Shown here one piece after another: positions 1 through 8,917 of a stretch of 64,000 bases of DNA (positions within the stretch are counted from its first letter, which is position 1; every line of letters begins with the position of its first letter). A program made the position numbers and the translations under genes. The notes under the pieces are model-generated. The model was given only the letters and a program-made list of their open reading frames with translations, did no database searches and had not been told where the DNA came from. Location: positions 1 to 64,000 of the forward strand of contig JAUNVG010000003.1 in assembly GCA_030537735.1 (NCBI GenBank), in the 5' to 3' direction. The DNA is from Actinomycetaceae bacterium (GTDB lineage: Bacteria; Actinomycetota; Actinomycetes; Actinomycetales; Actinomycetaceae).

Positions 1-61
1 AGAAAGTGTTGTAGTCTTCAATCTCTGGAGAAACGCTCATCCCTACTCGCAAAGCTAAATT

Positions 62-442
62 CCGTGCGACTACTTTATCAGCGCCAAACCGACACGAACC
101 CGCCCCGACTTACCAACCACCAAAGTTGGATCGCTTAGAGTCAACTCACCATCGGAATACGAGGCCAACCCAAACGGGTAAACCACCACCTACACCCATA
201 ACGCGGCATGGCAGTTCACCACCATCAAAACCCACAACGAGGCAGTTACCTACACCTACGACCAAGCAAACCAACTCACCAACCTACCCTCTACCCGCGG
301 CACTGAGTGTTCGTGGGAATACGACCAGGCCGGACACCTCACCCGTCAAACCATCACCAACCCCACACCCGGCACCCTATGGGAAACCAACTCCTACAAC
401 CACGCCAACGCTTCAGACCACCCCTGGGGTGGTGAGGCCACT
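62..442 (+). pseudogene. Decayed RHS/YD-repeat protein fragment
   Basis: Reading the frame that begins at base 62 gives YD-repeat-like text: YEANPNG, a stop at 179, then TYTYDQANQLTNL (from about 248) and WEYDQAGHLTRQT (about 310-348), followed by LWETNSYNHA. The YTYDxxNQLT and YDxAGxLT patterns are typical of RHS/YD-repeat toxins and wall proteins. There is no start codon, and the in-frame TAA at 179 interrupts the frame. The recognisable text fades after about 420. I infer a remnant of a large RHS gene, either entering from the left or left over after deletion. It is not a working gene. Confidence 0.6.
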
Positions 443-691
443 ATGAATCCTTCACAGAGTGGATACTGTTCGCGCACTCTCCCTAGCGAGGGGTATCTGG
501 GAATTAACGAACAGGCGGATTTGCCTAGTATTGCAAGCGTTTCACGACCATCACGCCTCTTGGCATCCGCGTGGCCTTGTATCAACACCAGAAGCCAAGC
601 ACCCAGGTTAGGGGCTATTGGCGCCGGCAACGCCTGCGAGTGGAGGCTTCCCAAAAACGCCTGGACGTTTGCAGATGGTAGGTGGGTTGCG
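443..691. other. Gene-free stretch after the RHS remnant
   Basis: Open frames exist on both strands here (443-712 plus, 394-654 minus), but neither translation resembles a known protein and they overlap each other. The plus frame is continuous with the decayed YD-repeat frame, so it may be more of the same remnant or the edge of an old insertion. I see no RNA gene or clear terminator. Confidence 0.4.
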
Positions 692-1537
692 TCAGTCTTT
701 AGCTTTCAGTGAGAACTTCTGGTCATTAAAGTCCGCAATGGTATCGGCTGAAGCGCCCATCACCTGCATGTAGTTACTGAGCTCAGCATCCAGGTCAGTA
801 TCAACCGCAGGCAGCGAACGCCCTCGGCGCGATAAAGCCAGCTGAATGATCCCCTGGGCGAACCACGGATTCTTAGCTAAAACAGGGCCCAGAAGGTTCG
901 TACCTATCACGCAGCCACCGCTTTCACCGGGCCTGCACCCGAGTGCGACACCCTCCAGGCTACCGGCCTTCGCGACACCGCCCAGCCCCACCCGGGAACC
1001 TTCTACGTCACCATTGGCCCGCCCGTAGGTGGAAACACCTAAAGCCTGATCGGCCGGCCCGAGGGCGTAGCTGACCGCGATTTGAGAGCCAACCAGACGC
1101 TGCCCACCGATGAACTCCAGCTGCGAACTGACCGAAACCACCAGGTCGTCACCGTAAATCGGCGTGTGCTGGAACGTTTCGAAATCCGACAACCCCGTCC
1201 CCGGAGCCTCGCTCGCATCTAAACCGGTCAAAGACCGCCCCAGGACAGCCCAAGTGGTACCCGAAGCGAAGACGCTACCACCGTTGTCAACGTATTCAGA
1301 TATCCCGGCAGTTGAAAGGCACTGCGAAACTCGTGCTAAGTCATCCCACTGACCTGCGTTTAAAACCAAAAGATCGGTATCTTCAAGGTCAAGAGCATCG
1401 CTAAGCTCATCGACCCGGCGCAAGTGGACATCCACTCCCAGTAGCCGGCCCACACGCTCCAAGGCCATGACGTTGCCACGATCGCCGTGCAGACTTAGGA
1501 AATCGGGATAAGCCCAAGTCACATTTAAAACTGACAT
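692..1537 (-). CDS. GatD-like glutamine amidotransferase subunit, catalytic Cys and His absent
   Basis: The 281-residue protein has the class I amidotransferase (CobB/CobQ type) fold of GatD. GatD releases ammonia from glutamine so that MurT can amidate D-Glu of lipid II. The N-terminus (LSLHGDRGNVMALERVG, 15-30) matches the GatD opening. However, the nucleophile loop reads FASGTTWAVLG (90-100), where GatD has LAICGGxQLLG. The His motif reads GTNLLGPVLAKNP (212-224), where GatD has GxYxHGPxLxxN. Both catalytic residues are therefore replaced (Cys by Gly93, His by Leu216). The ATG at 1537 overlaps the murT-like stop by one base (TAATG), so the genes are translationally coupled. The in-frame upstream extension to 1582 is inside murT and unlikely. 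I infer a non-hydrolytic partner subunit. Confidence 0.8.
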   Translation of the reverse strand: MSVLNVTWAYPDFLSLHGDRGNVMALERVGRLLGVDVHLRRVDELSDALDLEDTDLLVLNAGQWDDLARVSQCLSTAGISEYVDNGGSVFASGTTWAVLGRSLTGLDASEAPGTGLSDFETFQHTPIYGDDLVVSVSSQLEFIGGQRLVGSQIAVSYALGPADQALGVSTYGRANGDVEGSRVGLGGVAKAGSLEGVALGCRPGESGGCVIGTNLLGPVLAKNPWFAQGIIQLALSRRGRSLPAVDTDLDAELSNYMQVMGASADTIADFNDQKFSLKAKD

Positions 1538-2922
1538 TAGCGTGCTCGCCTCTCCGTCTCGGCTTTCAGCTTGTTGTACCAACCCAGCCAGGTGATTAGG
1601 TAAATGTCGTCGTTCTTCGCCTCTTCCATCGCGCGAAGAACCTTATCTACGTCCTCGGTGTCAAGCACCCGAATCTGCTCGGGTGCGAAACCACCGTATT
1701 CCAAAGCCACTGCGGTATCCACCCCGACGTAGGTAGAAAAACAGATCGCTTCGTCTACCCCACCGTTGGGGAGGACGTTCACGTCGGTGTCGTACACGTA
1801 GAAGGTATTAGTGTAATAGGGCTGGAAATCAGTCAGTTCGCACAGGCCCAGGACTAAGGTTTTGCCGGTCCCGGGAGCTGCCGCTATAGCATCGAACGCG
1901 GACTGGAGAGTATCGGGATTCTCCTGCTTGATGCGCAAATAATGCACCGTCTTTCCAGCGTATTCAAACGAGGCCGTTCGGCCCGCTACGTTCACGAACG
2001 ACGCTAAGCCGGCTTTTACTTTTTCACTCTCTATCCCCAAATGCTTCGCCACCGCTATTGCCGCACTGTAGGAGTAAGTGAAGAACGACTGCGTGTAGGG
2101 CATCTGGTAGCGGGATCCAGAATCAGTGAAAGTGGCGGAGTCAAAATCAACGTCTTCCAACACCACGCACTCGCCCGAACGAGAAGCAAAGTCACACTTG
2201 GTGCAACGGAAAGGCCCAATATTCGAAGCGTTCAGGGTCTGGAAACGAATACGGCCCTCACCGCAGGAAGGGCAACCCATGGTAACGGCCCAAGGGCCCT
2301 CACTACTGCGTGATCGACGGTTGGGCGCCACCGCGTAAAAGACAGTGCGGTAGCCACTAGACGTTAAGCTACGCGCGTAGGGTTCGTCGTCGTTAAGCAC
2401 AAGCGTTAAATCATCACTCGCGCTTAGCTGCGGATCCAGGGCTTTACGGATCTTACCCATGATGTAATCCGGTTCCCCGTTACGTTGCACCTGATCCTTT
2501 TGCACATTGGTAACAGTGAAAGTCCCAATCGGAAGAGCTTGCGCCACCGCCGGCAAGGAGCGCTCGTCAACTTCCAAACAGACCCAGTCGGTGCGCAGAG
2601 TGCCGCGTAAGCTTACGTTGTCCAGCAAGGTGGTGGCTACCCCACCAACCATGTTTGCGCCTTCCAGGTTTGCAGCCACACTGTAGCCACTGGAGCGCAG
2701 AATATGGGTAATTAGGTTATTGGTAGTGGACTTACCGTTAGTCCCGGTTACCGCAATAACCTTTCGGGCAGTGAGTCCTCGAACCTGCTGCAAGAACGTA
2801 GGACAGATCTTCAACGCTACCGCGCCGGGTAGATTCGTGCCTCGTTCAGGAGCAATCAGATTGACACCGGCACGCGCTAACTTGCCTGCCAGCAAGGCCA
2901 ACGTGAAGCGAATACTACTCAT
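1537..2922 (-). CDS. MurT-like Mur-ligase-fold protein (divergent paralogue)
   Basis: This 461-residue protein matches MurT along its length. It has the Mur-ligase ATP loop GTNGKST (60-66), a MurT-type four-Cys zinc ribbon (Cys217, 220, 240, 243) inserted in the central domain, and a C-terminal DUF1727-like domain. MurT with GatD amidates lipid II in Gram-positive and actinobacterial walls. Several MurT hallmarks have changed: the KNPxG loop reads KQENPDTLQ (332-340), the RDQxDRxGE loop reads KDQVQRNGE (142-150), and the ADGxDxSWIWDxDFE segment is only loosely kept as DFQPYYTNTFYVYDTD (365-380). Together with its inactive-looking GatD partner, this suggests a different substrate or amine source. 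Starts at ATG 2922; divergent from the racemase gene. Confidence 0.8.
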   Translation of the reverse strand: MSSIRFTLALLAGKLARAGVNLIAPERGTNLPGAVALKICPTFLQQVRGLTARKVIAVTGTNGKSTTNNLITHILRSSGYSVAANLEGANMVGGVATTLLDNVSLRGTLRTDWVCLEVDERSLPAVAQALPIGTFTVTNVQKDQVQRNGEPDYIMGKIRKALDPQLSASDDLTLVLNDDEPYARSLTSSGYRTVFYAVAPNRRSRSSEGPWAVTMGCPSCGEGRIRFQTLNASNIGPFRCTKCDFASRSGECVVLEDVDFDSATFTDSGSRYQMPYTQSFFTYSYSAAIAVAKHLGIESEKVKAGLASFVNVAGRTASFEYAGKTVHYLRIKQENPDTLQSAFDAIAAAPGTGKTLVLGLCELTDFQPYYTNTFYVYDTDVNVLPNGGVDEAICFSTYVGVDTAVALEYGGFAPEQIRVLDTEDVDKVLRAMEEAKNDDIYLITWLGWYNKLKAETERRAR

Positions 2923-3121
2923 TTAATGCCTTATTCTCCTTGGCAACGTACTTATCCTTATTCAGTAAACCACACCGGGCCCAGCAGAAAAACCTAGCCC
3001 GCCAGCGTGTAACCACCCCGCTAACGAAGCACGCTCGGCGTTTAGAAGTTCGAAGGCGGCGCGAAACTGTGTAGAATCGTTCACCAGGAAAGACAATCGA
3101 GCCGCATCTTCGAAGGTAGAA

Positions 3122-4198
3122 ATGACATACCCCCAGCTTTTGTGCAAAACCCAGGACTTCGCTCACAACGCAAAGCTCCTTAAAGATCGCCTGGCTGAAC
3201 GCGGACTTTCCCTGGTGGTCGTCACCAAGCTGGTGAGCGGTAACTACCAACTGATATCTGGCCTGCTCAAACATGTCGAAGCCGTGGGCGAGTCACGCTT
3301 AGAGAATCTGAAACACTTTCCCTACGCCGGAGTCCAACGCTGGCTGATTCGCATACCTTCACTCGACGAAGTCAAGGACGTAGTCAAATACGCCGACCTA
3401 TCACTAAACTCCGAAATCAGTGTCCTACAGGCGCTCGACAGCGCAGCCCAAGACCACGGTGTCATCCACGACGTTATTCTCATGGTGGAAGTAGGCGACC
3501 TGCGTGAAGGAGTAGAGCCCGCTAATGTCATAGAAACCGTAGGCGAAATACTAAAACTGAAGAACCTACGTCTGCGCGGACTAGGCACGAACCTGGGGTG
3601 CTTCGGTTCCATTGAGCCAGACACCAACAATATGGGGACTTTAGCTGATCTGGTTGAAGAGGTTGAGAAAACCTACGATATCGAGCTTGACATCAACTCT
3701 GCAGCCACTTCAATCGCCTTGCCCCTGGTTATGAGCGACAAGATGCCAGCGAAGATAACTAACGCCCGCGTCGGCGAAGCCATCTTCCGCGGCCATGTAC
3801 CCAGTATCAACGAAGCGCCGGAACTGGGCTTGAGAACCAACTCAACCACACTGCAAGCGCAAATTATCGAGCTCAAGGAAAAGAACTCCATCCCCACCGG
3901 GACCAGTGGGATTTTGCAGTTCCAGCGCCGCGATCTTGAAGAGCAACGTCGCATGAAGCGGGCCATAGTTAACCTCGGTCAAATGGATGTCTCCATCAAT
4001 GAGTTAATGCCTCAAGCTAAAGGGGTACATATTCTAGGGGCATCCTCCGACCACATGATCTGTGACGTGACTGATTTCGAAGCTGATGGCAAAACCGCTT
4101 CCGACCTCAAAGTCGGTGACATCCTCAGTTTCTCACTCACCTACTTAGGACTGTCACAGGCTTTCAGCTCCACTCATATCACTAAGAAAGCCATTTAG
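3122..4198 (+). CDS. Alanine/ornithine racemase family PLP enzyme
   Basis: The 358-residue protein carries an alanine-racemase N-terminal TIM-barrel domain of the ornithine-racemase (Orr) subgroup. The presumed PLP lysine is Lys36 in VVVTKLVSG. Other subgroup features are GESRLENL, LRIPSLDEVKDVVKYADLS, VGDLREGVEP, GLGTNLGCFG and, near the C-terminus, ILGASSDHMICDVTD. The family interconverts L- and D-amino acids (ornithine, alanine, sometimes lysine) in the cytoplasm; the substrate here cannot be read from sequence. The ATG at 3122 has AAGG a few bases upstream. It is divergent from the MurT/GatD-like pair across 199 bp, which suggests a shared regulatory region and a shared amino-acid or peptidoglycan task (inference). 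Confidence 0.82.
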   Translation: MTYPQLLCKTQDFAHNAKLLKDRLAERGLSLVVVTKLVSGNYQLISGLLKHVEAVGESRLENLKHFPYAGVQRWLIRIPSLDEVKDVVKYADLSLNSEISVLQALDSAAQDHGVIHDVILMVEVGDLREGVEPANVIETVGEILKLKNLRLRGLGTNLGCFGSIEPDTNNMGTLADLVEEVEKTYDIELDINSAATSIALPLVMSDKMPAKITNARVGEAIFRGHVPSINEAPELGLRTNSTTLQAQIIELKEKNSIPTGTSGILQFQRRDLEEQRRMKRAIVNLGQMDVSINELMPQAKGVHILGASSDHMICDVTDFEADGKTASDLKVGDILSFSLTYLGLSQAFSSTHITKKAI

Positions 4199-4327
4199 AC
4201 AGTCAGGCAAAGGCTAGCTGCCACTGGAAGTTACACGGGTGCAGTAGGAGGACTCACCTGCTGCCGTCTCTGTGCAGCCGCGCCCGGTGCTGTCGACACC
4301 ACCGCTTCCTCGCCATATAGTGGCAAT

Positions 4328-5221
4328 ATGGTTAACTCCCCCAAAACCGCGCAAATCCGCCACATTCTAAGTGCCATAGCGGTGGTGATCGTAGCGCTTG
4401 TAATCGTTTGGCTAACCTCCCGTGAAGTAGACCAATGGTTGGGCCTGCCCTCCGCGGTGGTAATCACCCTCATCGCATTTGGTATCCAATGGTTGGGTTT
4501 CTTGCACTCGTGGATATCGCAAACAGAACGCTTCTATGACCTAACCGGCTCACTCACCTACACGTTCTTAGCAATAATGGCCCTCTCCCTTAGTTCCACT
4601 CAAGACACTCGGAGCCGGATACTAGCAGCCCTGGTGATTATCTGGGCACTGCGCCTAGGGCCATTCCTGTTCATCCGTATATCCAAATCCGGGGGCGACG
4701 ACAGATTTAAGGAAATACTGCCCTCCCCCACCCGACTGTTCCTAGTTTGGACGCTACAAGGACTTTGGATTTCCCTAACTGGCCTAGCGGCCTGGGTGGG
4801 TATAACCACTACCCACACCTTCCCCATCGGCTGGATCGGATATCTGGGAATCGCACTGTGGTTGGCAGGCTTTAGCTTCGAAGTGACGGCGGACCTGCAG
4901 AAAACTCGTTTTAAATCGGACCCCGCCAACGAAGGCGAGTTCATATCCACTGGCCTGTGGTCTATCTCCCGCCACCCCAACTACCTGGGAGAGATCGTGT
5001 TGTGGACCGGAGTTTTCGTCCTCGCCGCTGAGAACTTCAGTAACTGGCAATACCTGGCAGTCCTATCACCAATCTTCGTCACCGTGCTGCTCACCCGCGT
5101 GTCCGGGATCCCCCTGCTGGAGAAGAAAGCTGACAAGCGGTGGGGCCAGCGGGCGGACTACCAAGAATACAAGCGTAACACCGCAGTTCTGATCCCCGGC
5201 TTCAAGTCGGCGGAAAAGTAG
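4328..5221 (+). CDS. DUF1295 family integral membrane protein
   Basis: The 297-residue protein has about seven hydrophobic segments and the C-terminal signature GLWSISRHPNYLGEI of DUF1295. That family is related to steroid 5-alpha-reductases and isoprenylcysteine methyltransferases. A conserved tail follows (RWGQRADYQEYKRNTAVLIPG). Members are predicted lipid or isoprenoid reductases or methyltransferases at the membrane, but the substrate is unknown. It starts at ATG 4328 after 129 bp of non-coding DNA and ends one base before the convergent DUF2177 gene. Confidence 0.82.
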   Translation: MVNSPKTAQIRHILSAIAVVIVALVIVWLTSREVDQWLGLPSAVVITLIAFGIQWLGFLHSWISQTERFYDLTGSLTYTFLAIMALSLSSTQDTRSRILAALVIIWALRLGPFLFIRISKSGGDDRFKEILPSPTRLFLVWTLQGLWISLTGLAAWVGITTTHTFPIGWIGYLGIALWLAGFSFEVTADLQKTRFKSDPANEGEFISTGLWSISRHPNYLGEIVLWTGVFVLAAENFSNWQYLAVLSPIFVTVLLTRVSGIPLLEKKADKRWGQRADYQEYKRNTAVLIPGFKSAEK

Positions 5222-5644
5222 TTAGTCCACTTCACGCGGAGCAAATCGATCCATCGCCAACCCACCGACCACGGCACTGGCACTGGTCAAAGCAGCGCCC
5301 CAGGCGAAGTCACTGAGGGCTACCGACAGGGGGAAGCGATCTAGCACCGCGGCGCCGGTAAAACCCCATGCGCCATAGGCCAAAGCACCCAAAACAGCTC
5401 CGTCGCGGGCCCGTTCCTTCCAGGTGCGCCCCGCCTCCCCCGGTTTCACAGCCAAATGCACGCTGCCGGCTAAGTAAGTGCCGTAAAAGATCAGTGCCGG
5501 AGCAGCAGAGAAACCCTTCCCCATCAGATGCGGAATCTGGGTGCGATAGATGTCTTGCGCCACCTGGCTAATCCACACCGCATCAACCGCGGTGAAAGTG
5601 ATACCCGTGCCTGCTAAAGCGGTGAGCCAACGTTTAGTGCTCAT
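5222..5644 (-). CDS. DUF2177 family small membrane protein
   Basis: This is a 140-residue protein with four predicted transmembrane segments, including GTGITFTAVDAVWIS, ALIFYGTYLAG, GALAYGAWGFTGAAVLD and WGAALTSASAVVGGLAM. The DUF2177 pattern (TAVDxxWI and YGxWGFTxxAVLxxFP) is visible. Function is unknown for the family. The ATG overlaps the acyl-CoA ligase stop by four bases (ATGA), so it is cotranscribed and probably translationally coupled with that gene, which hints at a membrane-lipid role. Confidence 0.8.
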   Translation of the reverse strand: MSTKRWLTALAGTGITFTAVDAVWISQVAQDIYRTQIPHLMGKGFSAAPALIFYGTYLAGSVHLAVKPGEAGRTWKERARDGAVLGALAYGAWGFTGAAVLDRFPLSVALSDFAWGAALTSASAVVGGLAMDRFAPREVD

Positions 5645-7458
5645 GGTTTCTTCCCTTCGTAAAGATCATCAATTAGACGTTTGAAAGCTTCGTGAGCCTG
5701 CTTGCGCCGCAGTTTCAGCGTGGGGGTAAGAAGCTGATTGTCCTCACTGAGGCGAGCGTAAATCGCGCGGAACTTCTTCGCCTTTTCCGGTCTGCTAACC
5801 GACTCATTAGCTTGTCTGACGATTTGCTGCAACCGTTCCAAAAGCGCCTTATCCTGCACTTCCCGATAAACTTCCCCAGCGGGAATATCGTCGAGCCTAC
5901 CGCCTTGCTGCCTCACAGTTTCTTGATCAACAACCAAAACAGCGCTAACAAAAGGCTTAGCGTCCCCAATTAGCAAAGCGTGTTCCACTAGGGGATCCGA
6001 CTCCACCTGGTTCTCCCACAGCAACGGAGAAACATTCTTCCCACCGGCAGTCACGAGCAGCTCTTTACTGCGCCCGGTAATAGTTAAGTACCCGTCTTCA
6101 TCTAAACGGCCCAGGTCGCCGGTATCGAAAAACCCATCTTGGAAAGCTGCCGCCGTAGCTGCTTCATCCAAGTACCCCGCGCATACCCCCACACCTTTGA
6201 CCAGGACATGTCCGTCCTCGTCCACCCGGATAGTGGTACCTGGAACGGGGATGCCGACCGTACCTGAGCGGATTGCTCCCGGGCGGTTCCCCGCCACCGG
6301 CGCAGTGGTTTCAGTAAGGCCGTATCCTTCCATCACTGGCACCCCGAAAGCCCTAAACGCCAGTGACACCTCTTTTTCAAGAGGCGCCCCACCGGAGAGC
6401 ATGAACTCCATCGACCCACCCAGGGTTTTACGTATTTTGGCGTAGAAAAGGCGGTCAAAGAAAGCTTTGCGTAACTGCAGCGAACGCGACGCTGCTCCAG
6501 CTCTACCGGCATCAGCATCTTCGCGCCACTGCCCCCACTCGACCGCGCAACTGTAGGCTTGTTTCCACAACCAACCCACACCAGCCTTATCGGCTTTAGG
6601 GCCGATCGCGGTAAGGATCTTCGTGATTACCCGCGGCACCACCACCAAGAAAGTGGGTTCAACCGCTTCCAAGGTAGCCACCACCTGCTTCGGGTCTGAC
6701 AGGTAGCTGACCCGCATACCGCTTGCCAGACAAATCATTTGCAGTCCGCGTGCGAGGACGTGAGCCAGGGGAAGAAAAATCAAGGTGCGTCCCTGATCGT
6801 TTAGGACCGTGTCCCACCCGGCGTGTACGTTTAGTACCAAGTCGATGAAGTTGCGGTGGGTGATCACTGCAGCCTGTGAGGTACCGGTAGTACCCGAGGT
6901 GAAGACGATACTGGCAGGGCAATCATCGCCCTCCCAGTTCACCTTTATTGGTGTCGATTCAAAAGAATCTTCTTCCTCGGCGACACTGACAGCCGCTTCC
7001 ATATCTGTTATTTGGCTAAATGTAACAAGTGGTGGAAGCTGTCCGAGCCCTTGCAGAATTTCGACTTTGTCGTCGGCACAAATTATGGTTTGAGCCTGTG
7101 TGCGCGAAACTATGTCCGCCACTGTCGCCAGCGGGGATGAATCGTATACTGGCACCACTACCGCGCCAGCTTGCCATATGCCCCACTCCGCTAGCGCCCA
7201 CTGGTAACTAGTTGCCCCCATAACAATAGCGTTCGCTCCCGGCTGTAGCCCTATCTTCCTTAAATGCTCAGCAACGATTTGAGTACTCTTTAGGAAGTGA
7301 GGCAAAGTGACATAGCGCCCATCAACATCAAATGCGGGGTGATTAGGAGCCAGCCTAGCGCGCTCGTTTAGTAAGTCCAGCACATGGTGTAAATCTGGTC
7401 TGATGACCGCTTGTTCTACCGTGTATTCACTGGCAACGGCGCTTTGAGGACGGGGCAT
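5641..7458 (-). CDS. Long-chain fatty-acid--CoA ligase (AMP-forming)
   Basis: The 605-residue ANL-superfamily enzyme activates a fatty acid with ATP to the acyl-adenylate and then forms the CoA thioester. Visible motifs are the phosphate loop VFTSGTTGTSQAAVITHRN, the adenine motif GYGLTETTAPV, the core motif DTGDLGRLDEDGYLTITGRSKEL and the C-terminal region with TPTLKLRRKQ. It resembles actinobacterial FadD15-type ligases. The usual Lys of the phosphate loop (PKG) is replaced by Gln (SQA), an uncommon but tolerated change. It starts at ATG 7458 and leads a two-gene unit with the DUF2177 gene. Confidence 0.88.
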   Translation of the reverse strand: MPRPQSAVASEYTVEQAVIRPDLHHVLDLLNERARLAPNHPAFDVDGRYVTLPHFLKSTQIVAEHLRKIGLQPGANAIVMGATSYQWALAEWGIWQAGAVVVPVYDSSPLATVADIVSRTQAQTIICADDKVEILQGLGQLPPLVTFSQITDMEAAVSVAEEEDSFESTPIKVNWEGDDCPASIVFTSGTTGTSQAAVITHRNFIDLVLNVHAGWDTVLNDQGRTLIFLPLAHVLARGLQMICLASGMRVSYLSDPKQVVATLEAVEPTFLVVVPRVITKILTAIGPKADKAGVGWLWKQAYSCAVEWGQWREDADAGRAGAASRSLQLRKAFFDRLFYAKIRKTLGGSMEFMLSGGAPLEKEVSLAFRAFGVPVMEGYGLTETTAPVAGNRPGAIRSGTVGIPVPGTTIRVDEDGHVLVKGVGVCAGYLDEAATAAAFQDGFFDTGDLGRLDEDGYLTITGRSKELLVTAGGKNVSPLLWENQVESDPLVEHALLIGDAKPFVSAVLVVDQETVRQQGGRLDDIPAGEVYREVQDKALLERLQQIVRQANESVSRPEKAKKFRAIYARLSEDNQLLTPTLKLRRKQAHEAFKRLIDDLYEGKKP

Positions 7459-7634
7459 AAAGTCATTCTCCTGGAGTGCTTACGTTACTGTCGTGTCTAA
7501 CAGGCCCGCAATCCCCATGCTAATGCCCCTAACCTGTTTTCGCCTGCTATAGCTTGGCAGCTAACAGCCTCACTGACGTTGCAGCTGTAGTTACCCAGCT
7601 ACGAAGCGGCGCGTCAGCGCTTTAGTGGACAACC

Positions 7635-8207
7635 TCAAACTGCAGTTTCAATGCGTACGCCCTCTTTTTCTAAGTCAGCAAACGCCGCTTTTGCCCCGGC
7701 AGCGTTCACCGCTGCAGTCAAATCAGACAGTATCCGAACCCTAAAACCAGCTTTTAAGGCATCGGCTGCGGAAGCTTTAACGCAGTAATCCGCTGCGATA
7801 CCAACGATGTCGAGCTGATCTACCCCGCGTTCTTTCAGCACCTGCTCTAAGTTCTGTCCGCCTTCACTACGGCCCTCAAACGCTGAGTAAGCTGGCTCGC
7901 CCATGCCCTTGTGAACCTCCACTTCAATCAAAGATTGGTCTAGGTTCGGATGATACTGGGCACCTTCACTACCGGCTACGCAGTGCACCGGCCAGGTGTC
8001 GATGAAATCGGGCTCCGACGCGAAATGCCCGCCGTTATCCTCCCCCGGATTGTGCCAGTCCCGCGAAGCCGCCACCAGGTGGTAGTCGGAGGCGTTTGTG
8101 CGCAGATAATCGGTGATTGCGCCAGCCACGTTCGCCCCGCCTTCGCAGGCAAGTGCACCGCCTTCGGTGAAGTCCCTTTGTACGTCAACAATCAGTATCG
8201 CCTTCAT
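7635..8207 (-). CDS. pncA: Nicotinamidase (isochorismatase-like)
   Basis: The 190-residue cytoplasmic enzyme hydrolyses nicotinamide to nicotinate for NAD salvage. The full catalytic set is visible: Asp8 in IVDVQRDF, Lys100 in VHKGMGEPAYSAF and Cys142 in GIAADYCVKA. The metal site is Asp50/His52/His61 (SRDWHNPGEDNGGHF), and the TWPVHCVAGSEGA segment is family-typical. I chose the ATG at 8207, because the frame extending to 8249 adds residues that do not belong to the fold. It stands alone, with about 176 bp of featureless DNA before the ligase gene. Confidence 0.9.
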   Translation of the reverse strand: MKAILIVDVQRDFTEGGALACEGGANVAGAITDYLRTNASDYHLVAASRDWHNPGEDNGGHFASEPDFIDTWPVHCVAGSEGAQYHPNLDQSLIEVEVHKGMGEPAYSAFEGRSEGGQNLEQVLKERGVDQLDIVGIAADYCVKASAADALKAGFRVRILSDLTAAVNAAGAKAAFADLEKEGVRIETAV

Positions 8208-8261
8208 GCACCCCAGTGTAGGCAAAAGCTGGGGTTCGTGCCCGGCCACACCATTAAGTCC

Positions 8262-8284
8262 CCTACCTTCCCTAACTAGGTAGG
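8262..8284 (-). terminator. Possible terminator after smpB
   Basis: A perfect 7-bp inverted repeat, CCTACCT and AGGTAGG, with a 9-base loop lies 22 bases past the smpB stop on the minus strand. There is no U tract, so the termination role is inferred from position. Confidence 0.4.
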
Positions 8285-8305
8285 TGCACTTAGCTGATTA
8301 GAAGG

Positions 8306-8833
8306 TTAACGCACTTGCCGTTTCGTGTACGCACGCATGGCGCGCTGGGCCTCACGGTTGTCTTGTGCTTCACGTAGCGCCTGGCGTTTATCCCACTCTT
8401 GTTTACCCTTACCAAGACCGATAAGTAGCTTAGCTCTTCCCCCGATGAAGTAAAGCTCCAAGGGCACTATGGTGTAGCCCTTGGCCTGGGCTCTTTGCGC
8501 AAACTTGATGATCTCAGCGCGATGCATTAAGAGTTTTCTTTTTCGCGTGGGAGCGTGATTATTCCAAGTTCCCTGAGAATACTCGGGTATATTAGCTTGC
8601 CTCAGCCACGCCTCTCCATCGAAGATCTCCACCCAGGCTTCATTTAGCGATGCCCGCGCCATTCGCAAGGCTTTGACTTCTGTACCGGTTAGGACCAAAC
8701 CGGCTTCTAAAGTATCTTCAATGAAGTAGTCGTGCTTGGCACGCCGGTTACGAGCGATAGTTTTATGCGCTTTAGCTTCGGCCTTATTCTTCTCAGCCTG
8801 AGTGGGCTTGGCGGCTTTCCAGGGTTTAGCCAT
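8306..8833 (-). CDS. smpB: SsrA-binding protein SmpB
   Basis: The 175-residue protein binds tmRNA and delivers it to stalled ribosomes for trans-translation. Conserved text includes HDYFIEDTLEAGLVLTGTEVK, LNEAWVEI, PTRKRKLLMH, VPLELYF, KLLIGLGKGKQEWDKR and a basic tail. I prefer the ATG at 8833, which sits 9 bases after AAAGG, to the GTG two codons earlier. It follows prfB-ftsE-ftsX-M23 on the same strand, as in most actinobacteria. No tmRNA gene is found beside it in this window. Confidence 0.93.
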   Translation of the reverse strand: MAKPWKAAKPTQAEKNKAEAKAHKTIARNRRAKHDYFIEDTLEAGLVLTGTEVKALRMARASLNEAWVEIFDGEAWLRQANIPEYSQGTWNNHAPTRKRKLLMHRAEIIKFAQRAQAKGYTIVPLELYFIGGRAKLLIGLGKGKQEWDKRQALREAQDNREAQRAMRAYTKRQVR

Positions 8834-8917
8834 TTTCACACGCCTTTTTCTATCTAATAACCGCGGTCTGGAAGGTATCGTGCCGCGCGTTAGCCTACAT
8901 ATCGAGACTTAAAGGAA

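Noticed and set aside
443-712. Protein-coding gene on the plus strand
   Set aside because: The translation resembles nothing known, overlaps the gatD-like gene end, and continues the decayed RHS frame.
2915-3274. Minus-strand frame overlapping the racemase gene start
   Set aside because: It is antisense to clear racemase coding sequence and its product has no recognisable features.
8250-8305. tmRNA gene beside smpB
   Set aside because: Only about 55 bases are free and contain just a small hairpin; ssrA must be elsewhere.
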